A DNA stretch of 64,000 bases from Arcticimaribacter sp965277835 (GTDB lineage: Bacteria; Bacteroidota; Bacteroidia; Flavobacteriales; Flavobacteriaceae), in NCBI GenBank assembly GCA_965277835.1, contig OZ255841.1, forward strand, positions 62,001-126,000, in the 5' to 3' direction. The translations under genes were made by a program, and so were the position numbers. Positions within the stretch are counted from its first letter, which is position 1. Every line of letters begins with the position of its first letter. A model generated the notes under the pieces. The model did not search any database, was not told the DNA's origin, and worked only from the letters and a program-made list of their open reading frames with translations. This document shows, one piece after another, positions 44,891-54,435 of the stretch.

Positions 44891-46690
44891 TTATTTTATT
44901 TTTCCCCAGGTTTTTATTAATAAGTACCCCGAAATAATAGCTATTATAGTTAGAGTAATAGCTTTAGCGATATATCCGTAAATCCAGTATCCAGTTGCGA
45001 ACATAGTCCCATAAATAAATACACAGCCTAATAGAATAGCCAAAATACGCATACCTAAAGTGCCGTTCTCCTTTCTATTTATCTCTGTAGTGTCAAATGC
45101 TTTTTTATCTGCATGTTTAATTACCGTCTTCCAACCTAAACCTCCAGGTTGTATTTTCTCATAAAAATTTAATAGCACTTCTTTACTTTCAGGTTGGGTA
45201 ACATAGGTTGCGAATAACCAAATAATAGTTGTCAATGTTACTACAAATGGGAACTCTGCCCAGTTAGGGAATACACCATTTTCTACGCTAAATAAGTACA
45301 AACCCAAAGGAGTTAACTTTAATAAAAGAGAGATAATACCCGATGCAAACATTGCCGTGATTTCTGTCCATGCATTGATGCGCCACCAAAACCATCGTAA
45401 TATAAAAACCAGTCCTGTACCTGCCCCAAATACCAATAATAACTCGAAGAGTTGTAACGCATTTTTTAAAAGTAACGCTAGGAGCGTACTAAGTATCATT
45501 AATGCTATTGTAGAAATTCTACCGATTGCCACTAATTTTTTTTCGGATGCTTTTGGGTTTACTTGTTCTTTATAAAAGTCATAAACTATATAAGATGATC
45601 CCCAATTTAATTGCGTTGAAATAGTAGACATATAGGCAGCAATTAAAGACGCTAAGACTAAACCCAATAAGCCACTTGGCAGCTTAGTTAACATTGCTGA
45701 ATAAGCCAAATCATGACCTAGTTTGTTGTCAGGTATATTTGGAAAAGCGTCTTTTATACTTGCTAAATCTGGAAACACAATTAAAGATGCCAATGCAACT
45801 AATATCCATGGCCACGGTCTTAATGCATAGTGCATAAGATTAAAAAAGAAAGTCGCCCCAATAGCATGGTTTTCATTTTTCGATGCTAACATTCGCTGAG
45901 CTATATAACCTCCCCCTCCAGGTTCTGAGCCCGGATACCACGAACTCCACCACTGTACAGCTAAAGGAATAATAAAAAGCGTAATTAGGGTATTGGTGTC
46001 ATTAAAATCAGGAAGTATTGATAATTTATTTATTACGTTCTCATTTGACATTATTGCCTGTATGCCTCCTACTTCGGGTAAATTCACTAAATAATAAGCA
46101 GCTCCTATTGCGCCTCCTATAGCCACAAAAAACAAAATAAAATCGGTATATACCACTCCCTTAAACCCTCCTATTGTGCTAAAAGTAACAGTAATTAATC
46201 CAGCACTAATAACAGTTTGCCACGGCTCTAAGCCTAGCATAATACCACCTATTTTAATAGCGGCCAATGTAACAGCAGACATTGTAATCACATTGAAAAT
46301 AACACCTAAATAAATAGCTCTAAATTGTCTTAAAAATTTAGCTGGTTTACCTCCATAGCGTAATTCATAAAATTCTAAATCTGTTTTAACATTAGACTTA
46401 CGCCATAATTTAGCATAGATAAAAACGGTCAATAACCCCGTAATTAAGAACGCCCACCAAACCCAATTACCAGAGACACCGTTTGTTCTTACTATATCGG
46501 TTACTAAATTAGGTGTGTCAGTAGAAAAAGTAGTGGCTACCATAGAGGTACCTAATAACCACCATGGCATATTACGACCTGACAGAAAAAACTCAGAAGA
46601 ACTTTTGCTTGACTTCTTTGATGCCCAAATACTTATACCTAGTATAGTTGCAAGAAGAATAAATATTAAACTATAATCGAAAGTGCTCAA
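44891..46690 (-). CDS. sodium:solute symporter (SSS family), probable sugar transporter
   Basis: This 599-residue inner-membrane protein has about 13-14 helices. The N-terminus (WASKKSSKSSSEFFLSGRNMP) and the STDTPN motif in helix two are typical of SGLT-like SSS members of Bacteroidota. It is 23 bases from the nagB fusion, which suggests co-transcription and a hexosamine or other sugar as substrate, but the sequence does not fix it. Confidence 0.87.
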   Translation of the reverse strand: MSTFDYSLIFILLATILGISIWASKKSSKSSSEFFLSGRNMPWWLLGTSMVATTFSTDTPNLVTDIVRTNGVSGNWVWWAFLITGLLTVFIYAKLWRKSNVKTDLEFYELRYGGKPAKFLRQFRAIYLGVIFNVITMSAVTLAAIKIGGIMLGLEPWQTVISAGLITVTFSTIGGFKGVVYTDFILFFVAIGGAIGAAYYLVNLPEVGGIQAIMSNENVINKLSILPDFNDTNTLITLFIIPLAVQWWSSWYPGSEPGGGGYIAQRMLASKNENHAIGATFFFNLMHYALRPWPWILVALASLIVFPDLASIKDAFPNIPDNKLGHDLAYSAMLTKLPSGLLGLVLASLIAAYMSTISTQLNWGSSYIVYDFYKEQVNPKASEKKLVAIGRISTIALMILSTLLALLLKNALQLFELLLVFGAGTGLVFILRWFWWRINAWTEITAMFASGIISLLLKLTPLGLYLFSVENGVFPNWAEFPFVVTLTTIIWLFATYVTQPESKEVLLNFYEKIQPGGLGWKTVIKHADKKAFDTTEINRKENGTLGMRILAILLGCVFIYGTMFATGYWIYGYIAKAITLTIIAIISGYLLIKTWGKIK

Positions 46691-46702
46691 ATAATAATGA
46701 AT

Positions 46703-47641
46703 TTAATTTTTGTTTAGTTTGCTGTCATAAAAATCTATTGTTTCTACCAGCCCTTTTTCAAGTGAATATTTTGGTTCAAAACCTAGTGTTTTAAATTTCG
46801 AAATATCCGCATAAGAATGTTTAATATCACCTGCTCTTTCTTCTAAAAAAGTAATTTTAGATTTTGAGTTTGTAAGCTCAATTATTTTCTCAGCTAATTC
46901 TAAAATAGTTGTGCTATGCCCTAATGCGACATTATAAGTGTTTTCTCCGTTTTTAGATGCCAAAATATTAGCTCTAACAACATCTTTTACATAAATAAAA
47001 TCTCTTGTTTGTAAACCGTCTCCAAAAATAGTTAATGGCTCGTTTTTTAGTGCATTAGATATAAAAATTGGAATTGCAGCTGCATATGCTGATTTTGGGT
47101 TTTGTTTTGGTCCAAAAACATTAAAATACCTTAGAGATACTGTAGGGGTATTCCACTCATTATTATACATTCTTAAATAATATTCACCATCTAACTTTGT
47201 AATTGCATACGGCGTTAATGGTTCAGCTCTCATATTTTCATTTTTAGGCAAAGCAGGATTATTACCATAGTTAGCAGCAGAACTTGATAATACAATTTTA
47301 CAGCCGTTAGTTTTTCTAGCAGCTTCGAGAATGTTAATTGTACCGATAGTATTAATTTGAATACATTCGTGTAATTTTAATAATGATTCAGGTACGCTAA
47401 TTAATGCTGCTAAATGAAAAACACACGTACAATCTACTATTAATTCTTCAACTAAGTTTTCATCACGAATATCACCTTCGACAAAACGAACATTTAGCCT
47501 TGAGAGATTTTTCTTAAACCCTGTTCTTAGGCTATCTAAAACTATAACCTCATGTCCTTCTTTTGATAAATGCTCAACAATATGACTTCCAATAAACCCA
47601 GCCCCCCCAGAGACAATATATTTGTTCAACTTTTGTGTCAT
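46703..47641 (-). CDS. NAD-dependent nucleotide-sugar epimerase (extended SDR, GalE/WbpP type)
   Basis: The 312-residue product starts MTQKLNKYIVSGGAGFIGSH; an ATG at 47665 would add eight residues, but the glycine motif so close to the N-terminus favours 47641. GGAGFIG binds NAD, and SSSAANYG with PYAITK gives the Ser and Tyr-x3-Lys of extended SDRs. Such enzymes epimerise UDP- or GDP-sugars. Neighbouring kinase and nucleotidyltransferase genes could supply its substrate. Confidence 0.85.
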   Translation of the reverse strand: MTQKLNKYIVSGGAGFIGSHIVEHLSKEGHEVIVLDSLRTGFKKNLSRLNVRFVEGDIRDENLVEELIVDCTCVFHLAALISVPESLLKLHECIQINTIGTINILEAARKTNGCKIVLSSSAANYGNNPALPKNENMRAEPLTPYAITKLDGEYYLRMYNNEWNTPTVSLRYFNVFGPKQNPKSAYAAAIPIFISNALKNEPLTIFGDGLQTRDFIYVKDVVRANILASKNGENTYNVALGHSTTILELAEKIIELTNSKSKITFLEERAGDIKHSYADISKFKTLGFEPKYSLEKGLVETIDFYDSKLNKN

Positions 47642-47707
47642 ATTTAGTATATATATAAACTTCAAATATGCTATAAAAACCTTTGATTTACTACCTATTT
47701 ACTAACA

Positions 47708-47740
47708 TAAACGTATACTTTTTTTGCAGCAAAAGCAAAA
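47708..47740 (-). promoter_or_regulatory. promoter of the epimerase-symporter-nagB run
   Basis: On the minus strand TTTTG (47740-47736) and TACGTTTA (47715-47708) are 20 bases apart, one mismatch from TAnnTTTG. It would start transcription upstream of the epimerase and separate this run from the genes at 47.8-57.6 kb. Confidence 0.5.
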
Positions 47741-47767
47741 TTATGATAATATATAATTCAAAATTTG

Positions 47768-48640
47768 TTAACTCCAGTCTATTTCTTTGTAATTTTTTAT
47801 AAGATATTCTTTTACTGCTACTATATCATCTTTTGCTGTTAAATCAGGAACGTGCTCTGAAAATGGAATACCAAAAACTGCGTTTGGATAACCCTTTAAC
47901 ATATTTAATAAAGCTGTCGGCAATTCTTTTTCTCCTCTTTCAGCATTGACAGGACAATTTTTAAGATAAGGATTAAACATTGCTCCATTAAACATAAATG
48001 CGTTCATACTTACTCTTAATTCTCCCGAAGCATCTTTATAGTTTTCAACGTCTTCTAAATTAGGTTTTTCTATAATATCCAAAAGAGAATTATCGTCTCT
48101 TAATTTGACTAAGGCAAATCGAGCTATTTTTTCAGGGGGAAATTCCAAAGCATTACGTGAATAACTAATAAAAGCATTTTCATTATCATTTGTTCTTAGG
48201 GCATATAGAGCTTCATAAGAGTATAAGTTATCGCTATTGCACACAGTATAATATTGATTATTTAATTCTGGATATTGTTGTGTTGCTTGGTATAGTGCGT
48301 CAGCAGTACCAAAAGGTTTTGTTCTGTTTTTTGGGATGTATTGAATAGCAAATGAAATATTAAGCCCATGAAACTCATTATCTCTTTCATTTTCACCATA
48401 TAATTTTTTAAAAAGTTCCCCTTGTTCACTTATAATAATATATATCTTTTTATATCCTGCACGTTTTGCATTATACAAAAGATAATCCATCAGAGGTCTA
48501 TCATTATCACCTACCCCAATAAGACCTTTACTTCTTTTATTTGCCTGCATAATTTCTTTTTCGGATAAGTGCTTAGAGAAAGTTTGTTTCTTCATCCGTG
48601 AAGAAGCCCCCCCAGCTAGTATAATTAAATTTTCATGCAT
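47768..48640 (-). CDS. sugar-1-phosphate nucleotidyltransferase
   Basis: This 290-residue protein has the nucleotidyltransferase signature LAGGASSRM (about 8-16), a metal-binding NSDN in place of the usual D-x-D, and DIIEKP further on. It would join a sugar phosphate to a nucleotide. The GHMP kinase gene upstream, 28 bases away, suggests an anomeric-kinase plus pyrophosphorylase salvage pair. The sugar and nucleotide are unknown. Confidence 0.8.
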   Translation of the reverse strand: MHENLIILAGGASSRMKKQTFSKHLSEKEIMQANKRSKGLIGVGDNDRPLMDYLLYNAKRAGYKKIYIIISEQGELFKKLYGENERDNEFHGLNISFAIQYIPKNRTKPFGTADALYQATQQYPELNNQYYTVCNSDNLYSYEALYALRTNDNENAFISYSRNALEFPPEKIARFALVKLRDDNSLLDIIEKPNLEDVENYKDASGELRVSMNAFMFNGAMFNPYLKNCPVNAERGEKELPTALLNMLKGYPNAVFGIPFSEHVPDLTAKDDIVAVKEYLIKNYKEIDWS

Positions 48641-48668
48641 TGTTTAAATTAATTTTTATGATGATTTT

Positions 48669-49766
48669 CTAGTTATTAATAATCCGCGCACCTAAGTCAA
48701 CATTAACTTTATAAGCATCTTTGCCTCCAGCTTTAAGAATCGCATTTATAACGTCTTGTTCTTTTTCATTTGGTGCTAAAGCGACTATGCAACCTCCTTG
48801 CCCAGATCCTACTATTTTAGCTCCATAAGCCCCTGCGTTTAATGCGCTATCTATCATGTCATCTATTTTTGGAACAGTTATTTTTAAAATGTCTTTTAAA
48901 ATTTGATGATGTTCACTCATTAGCTTTCCTATTTTTAAAAAATCTAATTCTTCTTTTTTCAATTCCTTAAAGGCTCTTTGTGTTATATCGTGATTTGATA
49001 TAGCTGCATATAAATATGGTTTTAGCTCATCTGGTATTTGATTAAGCAGTGTATTTAAGTCTGATTTACTTGCTTTACGAATATCAAAGTTTTTGTAAAT
49101 TTCTTTAACTTTATTAATTGACAACCAAGCATTTTTTTTTAATTCTTTAAGTACGCCAATAGTTTTTTTAGGAATACCTGACTCACCAACTATAAGCCCT
49201 TTAATGGGTATATCTAATATTTCATAATTAATACTTTTTTCGTTTGTCTCTAAGTATAACACATTGCCTAAACCAATACTATACTGATCCATTCTACCTC
49301 CAGGTAAGCCATGTTCTGTGACTTCAGCTTCATGAGCTATTTGAGAAACTAGTTCAGGAGTAACCGTATACTCAGAGCCAAAAGCTTCTAATAAGAACTT
49401 AACCCATGAAACTACAACTGCTGTAGAACTAGAAGTGCCTGCATTTATTGGTAAATCACCCGAAATCGTAATATTAAAACCTCTATTAGGCACACACCCA
49501 TATCTTTTTAGAACTTTTAATGCAGATAATAAATGATCACTTTTTTTAACTTTTTCAATTTTAGAAGCAATTCTTATAATCCTTTCTTGGTTAATATCTG
49601 GTGTTTTGATATGAAAGAAATTACCATTATTTTCTTCTGCGATTAATTTAATATTTCTATCAATGGCGCATGCTATAACAGGTAAATTGATATAATCTTG
49701 ATGATCTCCAAATAAACATACTCTTCCTGGTGCAAGTGATATTATTTTTTTAGGCTTTAATTTCAT
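48669..49766 (-). CDS. GHMP-family sugar kinase, galactokinase-like
   Basis: This 365-residue protein has APGRVCLFGDHQDY at its N-terminus (the galactokinase-type sugar motif), the ATP loop LPINAGTSSSTAVV (about 106-119) and a C-terminal GAKIVGSGQGGCIVAL. GHMP kinases phosphorylate sugars, often at C1. With the adjacent nucleotidyltransferase it could make an NDP-sugar from a free sugar. Galactose, fucose, heptose or a hexosamine are all possible. Confidence 0.83.
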   Translation of the reverse strand: MKLKPKKIISLAPGRVCLFGDHQDYINLPVIACAIDRNIKLIAEENNGNFFHIKTPDINQERIIRIASKIEKVKKSDHLLSALKVLKRYGCVPNRGFNITISGDLPINAGTSSSTAVVVSWVKFLLEAFGSEYTVTPELVSQIAHEAEVTEHGLPGGRMDQYSIGLGNVLYLETNEKSINYEILDIPIKGLIVGESGIPKKTIGVLKELKKNAWLSINKVKEIYKNFDIRKASKSDLNTLLNQIPDELKPYLYAAISNHDITQRAFKELKKEELDFLKIGKLMSEHHQILKDILKITVPKIDDMIDSALNAGAYGAKIVGSGQGGCIVALAPNEKEQDVINAILKAGGKDAYKVNVDLGARIINN

Positions 49767-49850
49767 TGATTATTTTGCTTAAATATTTAATTATACTTAA
49801 AACTAATTATGATTTTCTATGTGTATTTTAAAATAAGGCTTTTATATAAT

Positions 49851-51473
49851 TCAGTCGAACAGTTCTTCAATGACATTTTTGTTACTCGAACTAGGAAGAG
49901 GTATATTCAATAACATTGATATTGTTGGAGCAATTTCAGTAATAGAATGTAATTTAACACTATTACCTTGTGGAATATTTTTACCAAACCATAGTAATGG
50001 TACATGTGTGTCGCTTGTATAGGCAGTACCATGCGATGCACCATATTCTCTTTTTTGCATCCAACCAGAATTAAAGTGCATTACGATATCTCCTGAATTG
50101 CCATAATGATAACCTTCTCTAACAAAGTCAGTCCAATGATTATTAACGCCCATTTGTTGGGTAGAAGGAACAAATACTTCTCTTACACCTTCAATGTCTT
50201 TTAAAAATAATATAGCCTTTTCTTGTATTTTGTTTTTTGGGATATTACTCTCTTTAAAGTAAATCTGAAGTTTATCTATATGCTCAACGTAGTCGGCTTT
50301 ACCAAATTCGTTAGATAAAAAATTATTTAAATTTTCTTTTATTTTTTCAGGAGAATAAAATTTTCCTGGTAATCTATTTTCGACCAAAAAATCTGGGTTA
50401 TCGCTAGCCCCATGGTCTGCTGTTAGGAATAAAACATAATTGTCACTCCCTAATTCTGTATCTAAAACTTCTAAAAGTTTTTCAATTTCTCTATCTAACC
50501 GTATATAAGTGTCTTCTAATTCTTTTGATCGAATACCAAAATGATGACCAATATAATCTGTACTTGAGTAGCTAATTGTTAGAAAATCTATTTCTTGTCT
50601 ATTCCCTAAGTTTTCTTTTTTAATCGTTGTGATGGCTAACTCGGTTAATAAAGTATTGCCAAATGGTGTTTCGGGCAGTAACAAAAAATCTCCATTTTCT
50701 TCCCTCATATTTTTTAAATTATATGGGAACATACTTGTAGTTTTACCTTTATAGGTTTTTTCAAATTTAGCTTCATCAATTTGGCTGTTTTTATACTTTG
50801 AAATTGATAATAGGGGAGTCCACGAAAGGGTTAAAAGAGAATCTGATAATTTTTTATTATTAAACTCTAAGAGCCAATTAGGCAGATTATTACTATAATA
50901 AGAACTTGTTACGAAATTCCCATCTTCAGAATTATACCAAAAAGCATAATCGGCTAAATGACCCGAAGGGAATATAGCTCCTCTATCTTTAAGAGAAAGC
51001 CCTATAACTTTTGAACGGTTATTTGAATACAATTTTAATTCATCCGTAATAGTTGTGGCTAATAAATTATTTGGTGATCTAGAAATAGATTTTTCTTTTA
51101 TATTTTGATTGATTGTTTGAACTAAAGTGTCCTCAGCACAATAAATATTTCTTTTTAGCTTTTTACTATACCAATAGTTCGCAATTACTCCATGATTTGT
51201 AGGCGTAGTACCAGTATAAATCGATGCGTGCCCTGGACCTGTTGATGTTGGTACATAGTTATAATGTATATTCTTTACATGAAAACCTTCTCGAATTAAA
51301 CGTTTAAACCCATTTTCTGTATAATTATCCTGAAAACGATATAAATATTCTGCCCTCATTTGATCAACCACTATACCTACAACTAGTTTCGGGTTATTAT
51401 TTTTTTGGGCATAGCCAAGATAAGTGTTAACAAGTAATACACTAATTATAAGTAACTTAGAATTATTCTTCAT
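49851..51473 (-). CDS. PafA-like secreted alkaline phosphatase/phosphodiesterase
   Basis: This 540-residue product has a signal peptide (about 1-22, ending LGYAQ). VVGIVVDQMRAEYLYRF and the nucleophile loop TSTGPGHASIYTGTTP place it with the phosphate-irrepressible PafA phosphatases of Bacteroidota. LTADHGASDNP and SHGTAYTSDTHVPL carry the second metal site. It should remove phosphate from organic esters in the periplasm. Its place in a SusCD-type gene run suggests a phosphorylated glycan or nucleotide substrate. Confidence 0.85.
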   Translation of the reverse strand: MKNNSKLLIISVLLVNTYLGYAQKNNNPKLVVGIVVDQMRAEYLYRFQDNYTENGFKRLIREGFHVKNIHYNYVPTSTGPGHASIYTGTTPTNHGVIANYWYSKKLKRNIYCAEDTLVQTINQNIKEKSISRSPNNLLATTITDELKLYSNNRSKVIGLSLKDRGAIFPSGHLADYAFWYNSEDGNFVTSSYYSNNLPNWLLEFNNKKLSDSLLTLSWTPLLSISKYKNSQIDEAKFEKTYKGKTTSMFPYNLKNMREENGDFLLLPETPFGNTLLTELAITTIKKENLGNRQEIDFLTISYSSTDYIGHHFGIRSKELEDTYIRLDREIEKLLEVLDTELGSDNYVLFLTADHGASDNPDFLVENRLPGKFYSPEKIKENLNNFLSNEFGKADYVEHIDKLQIYFKESNIPKNKIQEKAILFLKDIEGVREVFVPSTQQMGVNNHWTDFVREGYHYGNSGDIVMHFNSGWMQKREYGASHGTAYTSDTHVPLLWFGKNIPQGNSVKLHSITEIAPTISMLLNIPLPSSSNKNVIEELFD

Positions 51474-51575
51474 TTTTTATGTAAGGGTTATAGATTTTAT
51501 TTTTATTAGAATTAAATATTGTCCTAATTAATGTATAAATATTCTCTACGGGATATTATAAGTACATTCTATTTT

Positions 51576-52814
51576 TCAATTAGATTGATAAGGGCCTAGT
51601 CTTTGTTTAATGGTAAGTTCTGTTGATGTGTCATCTAAAACAAAAACTTCATAATGATATCCTTCTTCATATACTCTAATAACTATATGTCCTTGGATGC
51701 TTTTATAATTATTTTTGAACCATGGGCCATAAGTTACTAATGTTTCTGGATGCATATTAGTGGCTAAAATAACCCTATCTTCAGTTAAACTATCTTTATA
51801 AATCAACCGTTGATATACCTCTTGCCCAGGGTGGTCAGAACACCAAGATTGTTGAACAACAACTTTTGGGTTAAGAGTTTTTACAAAAAAATCGTTTGTT
51901 GCATCTCTATTACTATGATGATTTAAAGTCGTAACCTCAATTTTACCAACTGCTTTTGCCATTGGTGTTTCAACATCAAACCATTTGGGTAGGTTATACC
52001 CTTGTAGTCCTGTGTTATCTCCACCTGTAAAATAGTCGAATTTGCCATAAGAAATTTTCAATGCTAAACTTAGAGGATTCTCATTATATCCTCCTTTATA
52101 ATACGAGGTCATATCAGTTGCTGAGAAATAGTCAAATGTTTCATTTTCTTTACCCGTCCAAATTGTTGCATTAGATTTAACATTACGAATTTCAAAGTCA
52201 GAGAAATTCATCGGAGCGTATTTAAGTTTTAACTGCGTGTTACTTCCAGGAATTAAAGACTCAGCTGTAACCTCTGATGTTTCAATAAAGTTGAGGTAAT
52301 TTGTAAATAGAGAATTATCCTTTTGGTGTTCTTTAATATCTAAAGGGAAATCATAATTTGGATAATTTCTGTCTATAATCTTTTTTATAGGAATAAGATT
52401 TCCTAGTTCAACTAAACTACCGTAATGGTCGCCATGAAAATGAGATATAAGAGCATAATCAATTTTTGGTATTGTATTATGAGGTAATATTTTTTTAATA
52501 TATAATGATATCCATTCTGCTGCTGAAAGAGAATCACTTGGAACTGTTGTTGTCGCTTTTAAAGGATGCCATTTTTTTTCAAAGGCTTCTTTATCTAAAA
52601 TCCCAGCATCAAATAATAATGTAGTACCGTCTGGGAGTATCATAAAGGTATTATCTCCATTACCTGTATTAATATGATGAATATCCAAATAGCCTTCATT
52701 CCAGACTTCTAGTTTATCCATCTTAGGGGCTGCTACTATACTTTTAGTATTTTTTCTTGTACAAGCAAGTAAAACGGATAAGGCTATTATTGCTAAATAA
52801 ATTTTATGCTTCAT
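51576..52814 (-). CDS. metallo-beta-lactamase-fold lipoprotein
   Basis: The 412-residue product starts at MKHKIYLAIIALSVLLACTR, a lipoprotein signal with lipobox LLAC. A longer frame from 52859 overlaps a terminator stem and is unlikely. HFHGDHYGS gives the HxHxDH zinc motif, and LFDAG precedes it as in ComEC-like hydrolases. The substrate is unknown; extracytoplasmic hydrolysis of a phosphate or ester linkage is possible given the PafA neighbour. Confidence 0.82.
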   Translation of the reverse strand: MKHKIYLAIIALSVLLACTRKNTKSIVAAPKMDKLEVWNEGYLDIHHINTGNGDNTFMILPDGTTLLFDAGILDKEAFEKKWHPLKATTTVPSDSLSAAEWISLYIKKILPHNTIPKIDYALISHFHGDHYGSLVELGNLIPIKKIIDRNYPNYDFPLDIKEHQKDNSLFTNYLNFIETSEVTAESLIPGSNTQLKLKYAPMNFSDFEIRNVKSNATIWTGKENETFDYFSATDMTSYYKGGYNENPLSLALKISYGKFDYFTGGDNTGLQGYNLPKWFDVETPMAKAVGKIEVTTLNHHSNRDATNDFFVKTLNPKVVVQQSWCSDHPGQEVYQRLIYKDSLTEDRVILATNMHPETLVTYGPWFKNNYKSIQGHIVIRVYEEGYHYEVFVLDDTSTELTIKQRLGPYQSN

Positions 52815-52831
52815 GATTTTAAAATTTATAA

Positions 52832-52864
52832 TCAAAAAATGGCTGACCAAAAAGATCAACCATT
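52832..52864 (-). terminator. hairpin between susD and the MBL lipoprotein gene
   Basis: On the minus strand an 11-base stem (AATGGTTGATC with GGTCAGCCATT, two G-U pairs) around a five-T loop runs into six Ts. It lies 140 bases after susD and could end most transcripts there, keeping SusCD more abundant than the enzymes. Confidence 0.65.
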
Positions 52865-53002
52865 CTTTTTTAAACTAAACTAACTAGAAAAACTATTAAT
52901 CAAAACTAATTTTTTAAATCTTTATTCTCTACCACTAATTAGGCTTATTATGACACATTTTTTGCTTTTGTTATAATATGAGAATTAGATTTTAATTTGT
53001 AA

Positions 53003-54424
53003 TTAATACCCAGGGTTTTGAGGAAAGATAGATGTATCATTAATAGCGTCTAAAGCACTCAAAGGAACTGGATATATTAGTTGATGGCTACTAACCTTAA
53101 AACTAGAAGTACTAGCATTTAGAGTACTTATTGCTCGGCTAGTACGAACTAAATCAAACCATCTATGATTTTCTGACACGAATTCATGTCTTCTTTCGTT
53201 TAATACTGCATTTCTAAAACTAGCTTGGTCTGGTAAGTCAGTCGATGTAAAAGAAGATAAACCAGCTCTAGTTCTTATTTGGTTTATAAGTTCAAATGCT
53301 CTACCGCCAGAAGCGTAGTTTTGCTCATTTAATGCTTCTGCTAACATTAATAAAACATCGGCATATCTTAGAACAATAAAATTCAAATTAGAATCTTGGT
53401 CTGCAACAGGAACTTCTATTAGTTTTTTCGCATATCTTGTTGTCCCGTTTGCAAGTATCCCAATAGATGCATCTTTTCTAAGATCACCTGTTTCGAATGA
53501 ATTAAATAGAGAATTCGAAGGAATATTTTCACCTCTTTGGCTTCCTATGCCTTTTAGCAACTCATCGGCAGAACCAACAGGAGCTACTTGATTAGGGAAT
53601 ATACTTCCTTCACCGTTCCCTGCTTGAAATTGGACTTCGAAAATAGACTCAGAACCATTTTCATTGGCGCTCCCAAAATTATCTTCAAACTTTGAATTTA
53701 AGCTATAGCCAGACACAGCACTTAATACTGTTACTGCATCGTCCCAGTTTTTTTGTGTCAAATATACTTTGCCGAGTAACGTTTGGGCTGCTCCCTTTGT
53801 TGCTCGACCTACTCCATTTGTAGATGGTAGTTGGCTAACAGCTTCTGTTAAATCTTTAATTATTTGCTTATACACATCGCTAACGGGTGTTCTACCTATG
53901 CTAAACAATTCAAACGGATCTCCAGTTTCTGAAGTTACCAATGGGACATTCCCCCAAAGTCTTACTAAATTAAAATAGGTTAATGCTCTAAGGAATTTAA
54001 CTTCTCCAGACCTTGTATTTTTTAAGGTCGCATCCATATCAATGTCACCTATTCTATTTAATACAATGTTACATCTTTGAATACCTTTATAGCAACTATT
54101 CCAAGAGTCTTCAATCCTAGAGTTACCAGGAGTAATTTGAAATAAATCTATATCACCTTGAGCTCCTCCGCTATTAGTAGGGCTTTCAACAAAAGCGTCA
54201 TCTGCTCTAATTTCCATTAAGAACATGAAATTAAATTTATATTGCCCTTCGTCTTGTAGAGCATCGTAAGACGCTACTACTGCTTGTTCAATATCAGATT
54301 TTGTTTTATAGAAATTACCAGACCCTACGTTTGAAATAGGTCCTATTTCTAATCTATCTGTACAACTTATTGCTAAAACAGTAACAGTAAGTACAGCACA
54401 CAATATGTTTTTATAATTTTTCAT
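53003..54424 (-). CDS. SusD/RagB-family outer-membrane glycan-binding lipoprotein
   Basis: This 473-residue lipoprotein (signal ending AISC, Cys near 21) has the SusD TPR-like helical fold, with DALQDEGQYKFNF, RALTYFNLVRLWGNVP and C-terminal RRHEFVSENHRWFDLVR motifs typical of RagB/SusD. It would sit on the outer surface and pass glycans to the SusC channel encoded just upstream (11-base gap). The ligand is not evident. Confidence 0.93.
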   Translation of the reverse strand: MKNYKNILCAVLTVTVLAISCTDRLEIGPISNVGSGNFYKTKSDIEQAVVASYDALQDEGQYKFNFMFLMEIRADDAFVESPTNSGGAQGDIDLFQITPGNSRIEDSWNSCYKGIQRCNIVLNRIGDIDMDATLKNTRSGEVKFLRALTYFNLVRLWGNVPLVTSETGDPFELFSIGRTPVSDVYKQIIKDLTEAVSQLPSTNGVGRATKGAAQTLLGKVYLTQKNWDDAVTVLSAVSGYSLNSKFEDNFGSANENGSESIFEVQFQAGNGEGSIFPNQVAPVGSADELLKGIGSQRGENIPSNSLFNSFETGDLRKDASIGILANGTTRYAKKLIEVPVADQDSNLNFIVLRYADVLLMLAEALNEQNYASGGRAFELINQIRTRAGLSSFTSTDLPDQASFRNAVLNERRHEFVSENHRWFDLVRTSRAISTLNASTSSFKVSSHQLIYPVPLSALDAINDTSIFPQNPGY

Positions 54425-54435
54425 ATTTATTAATT

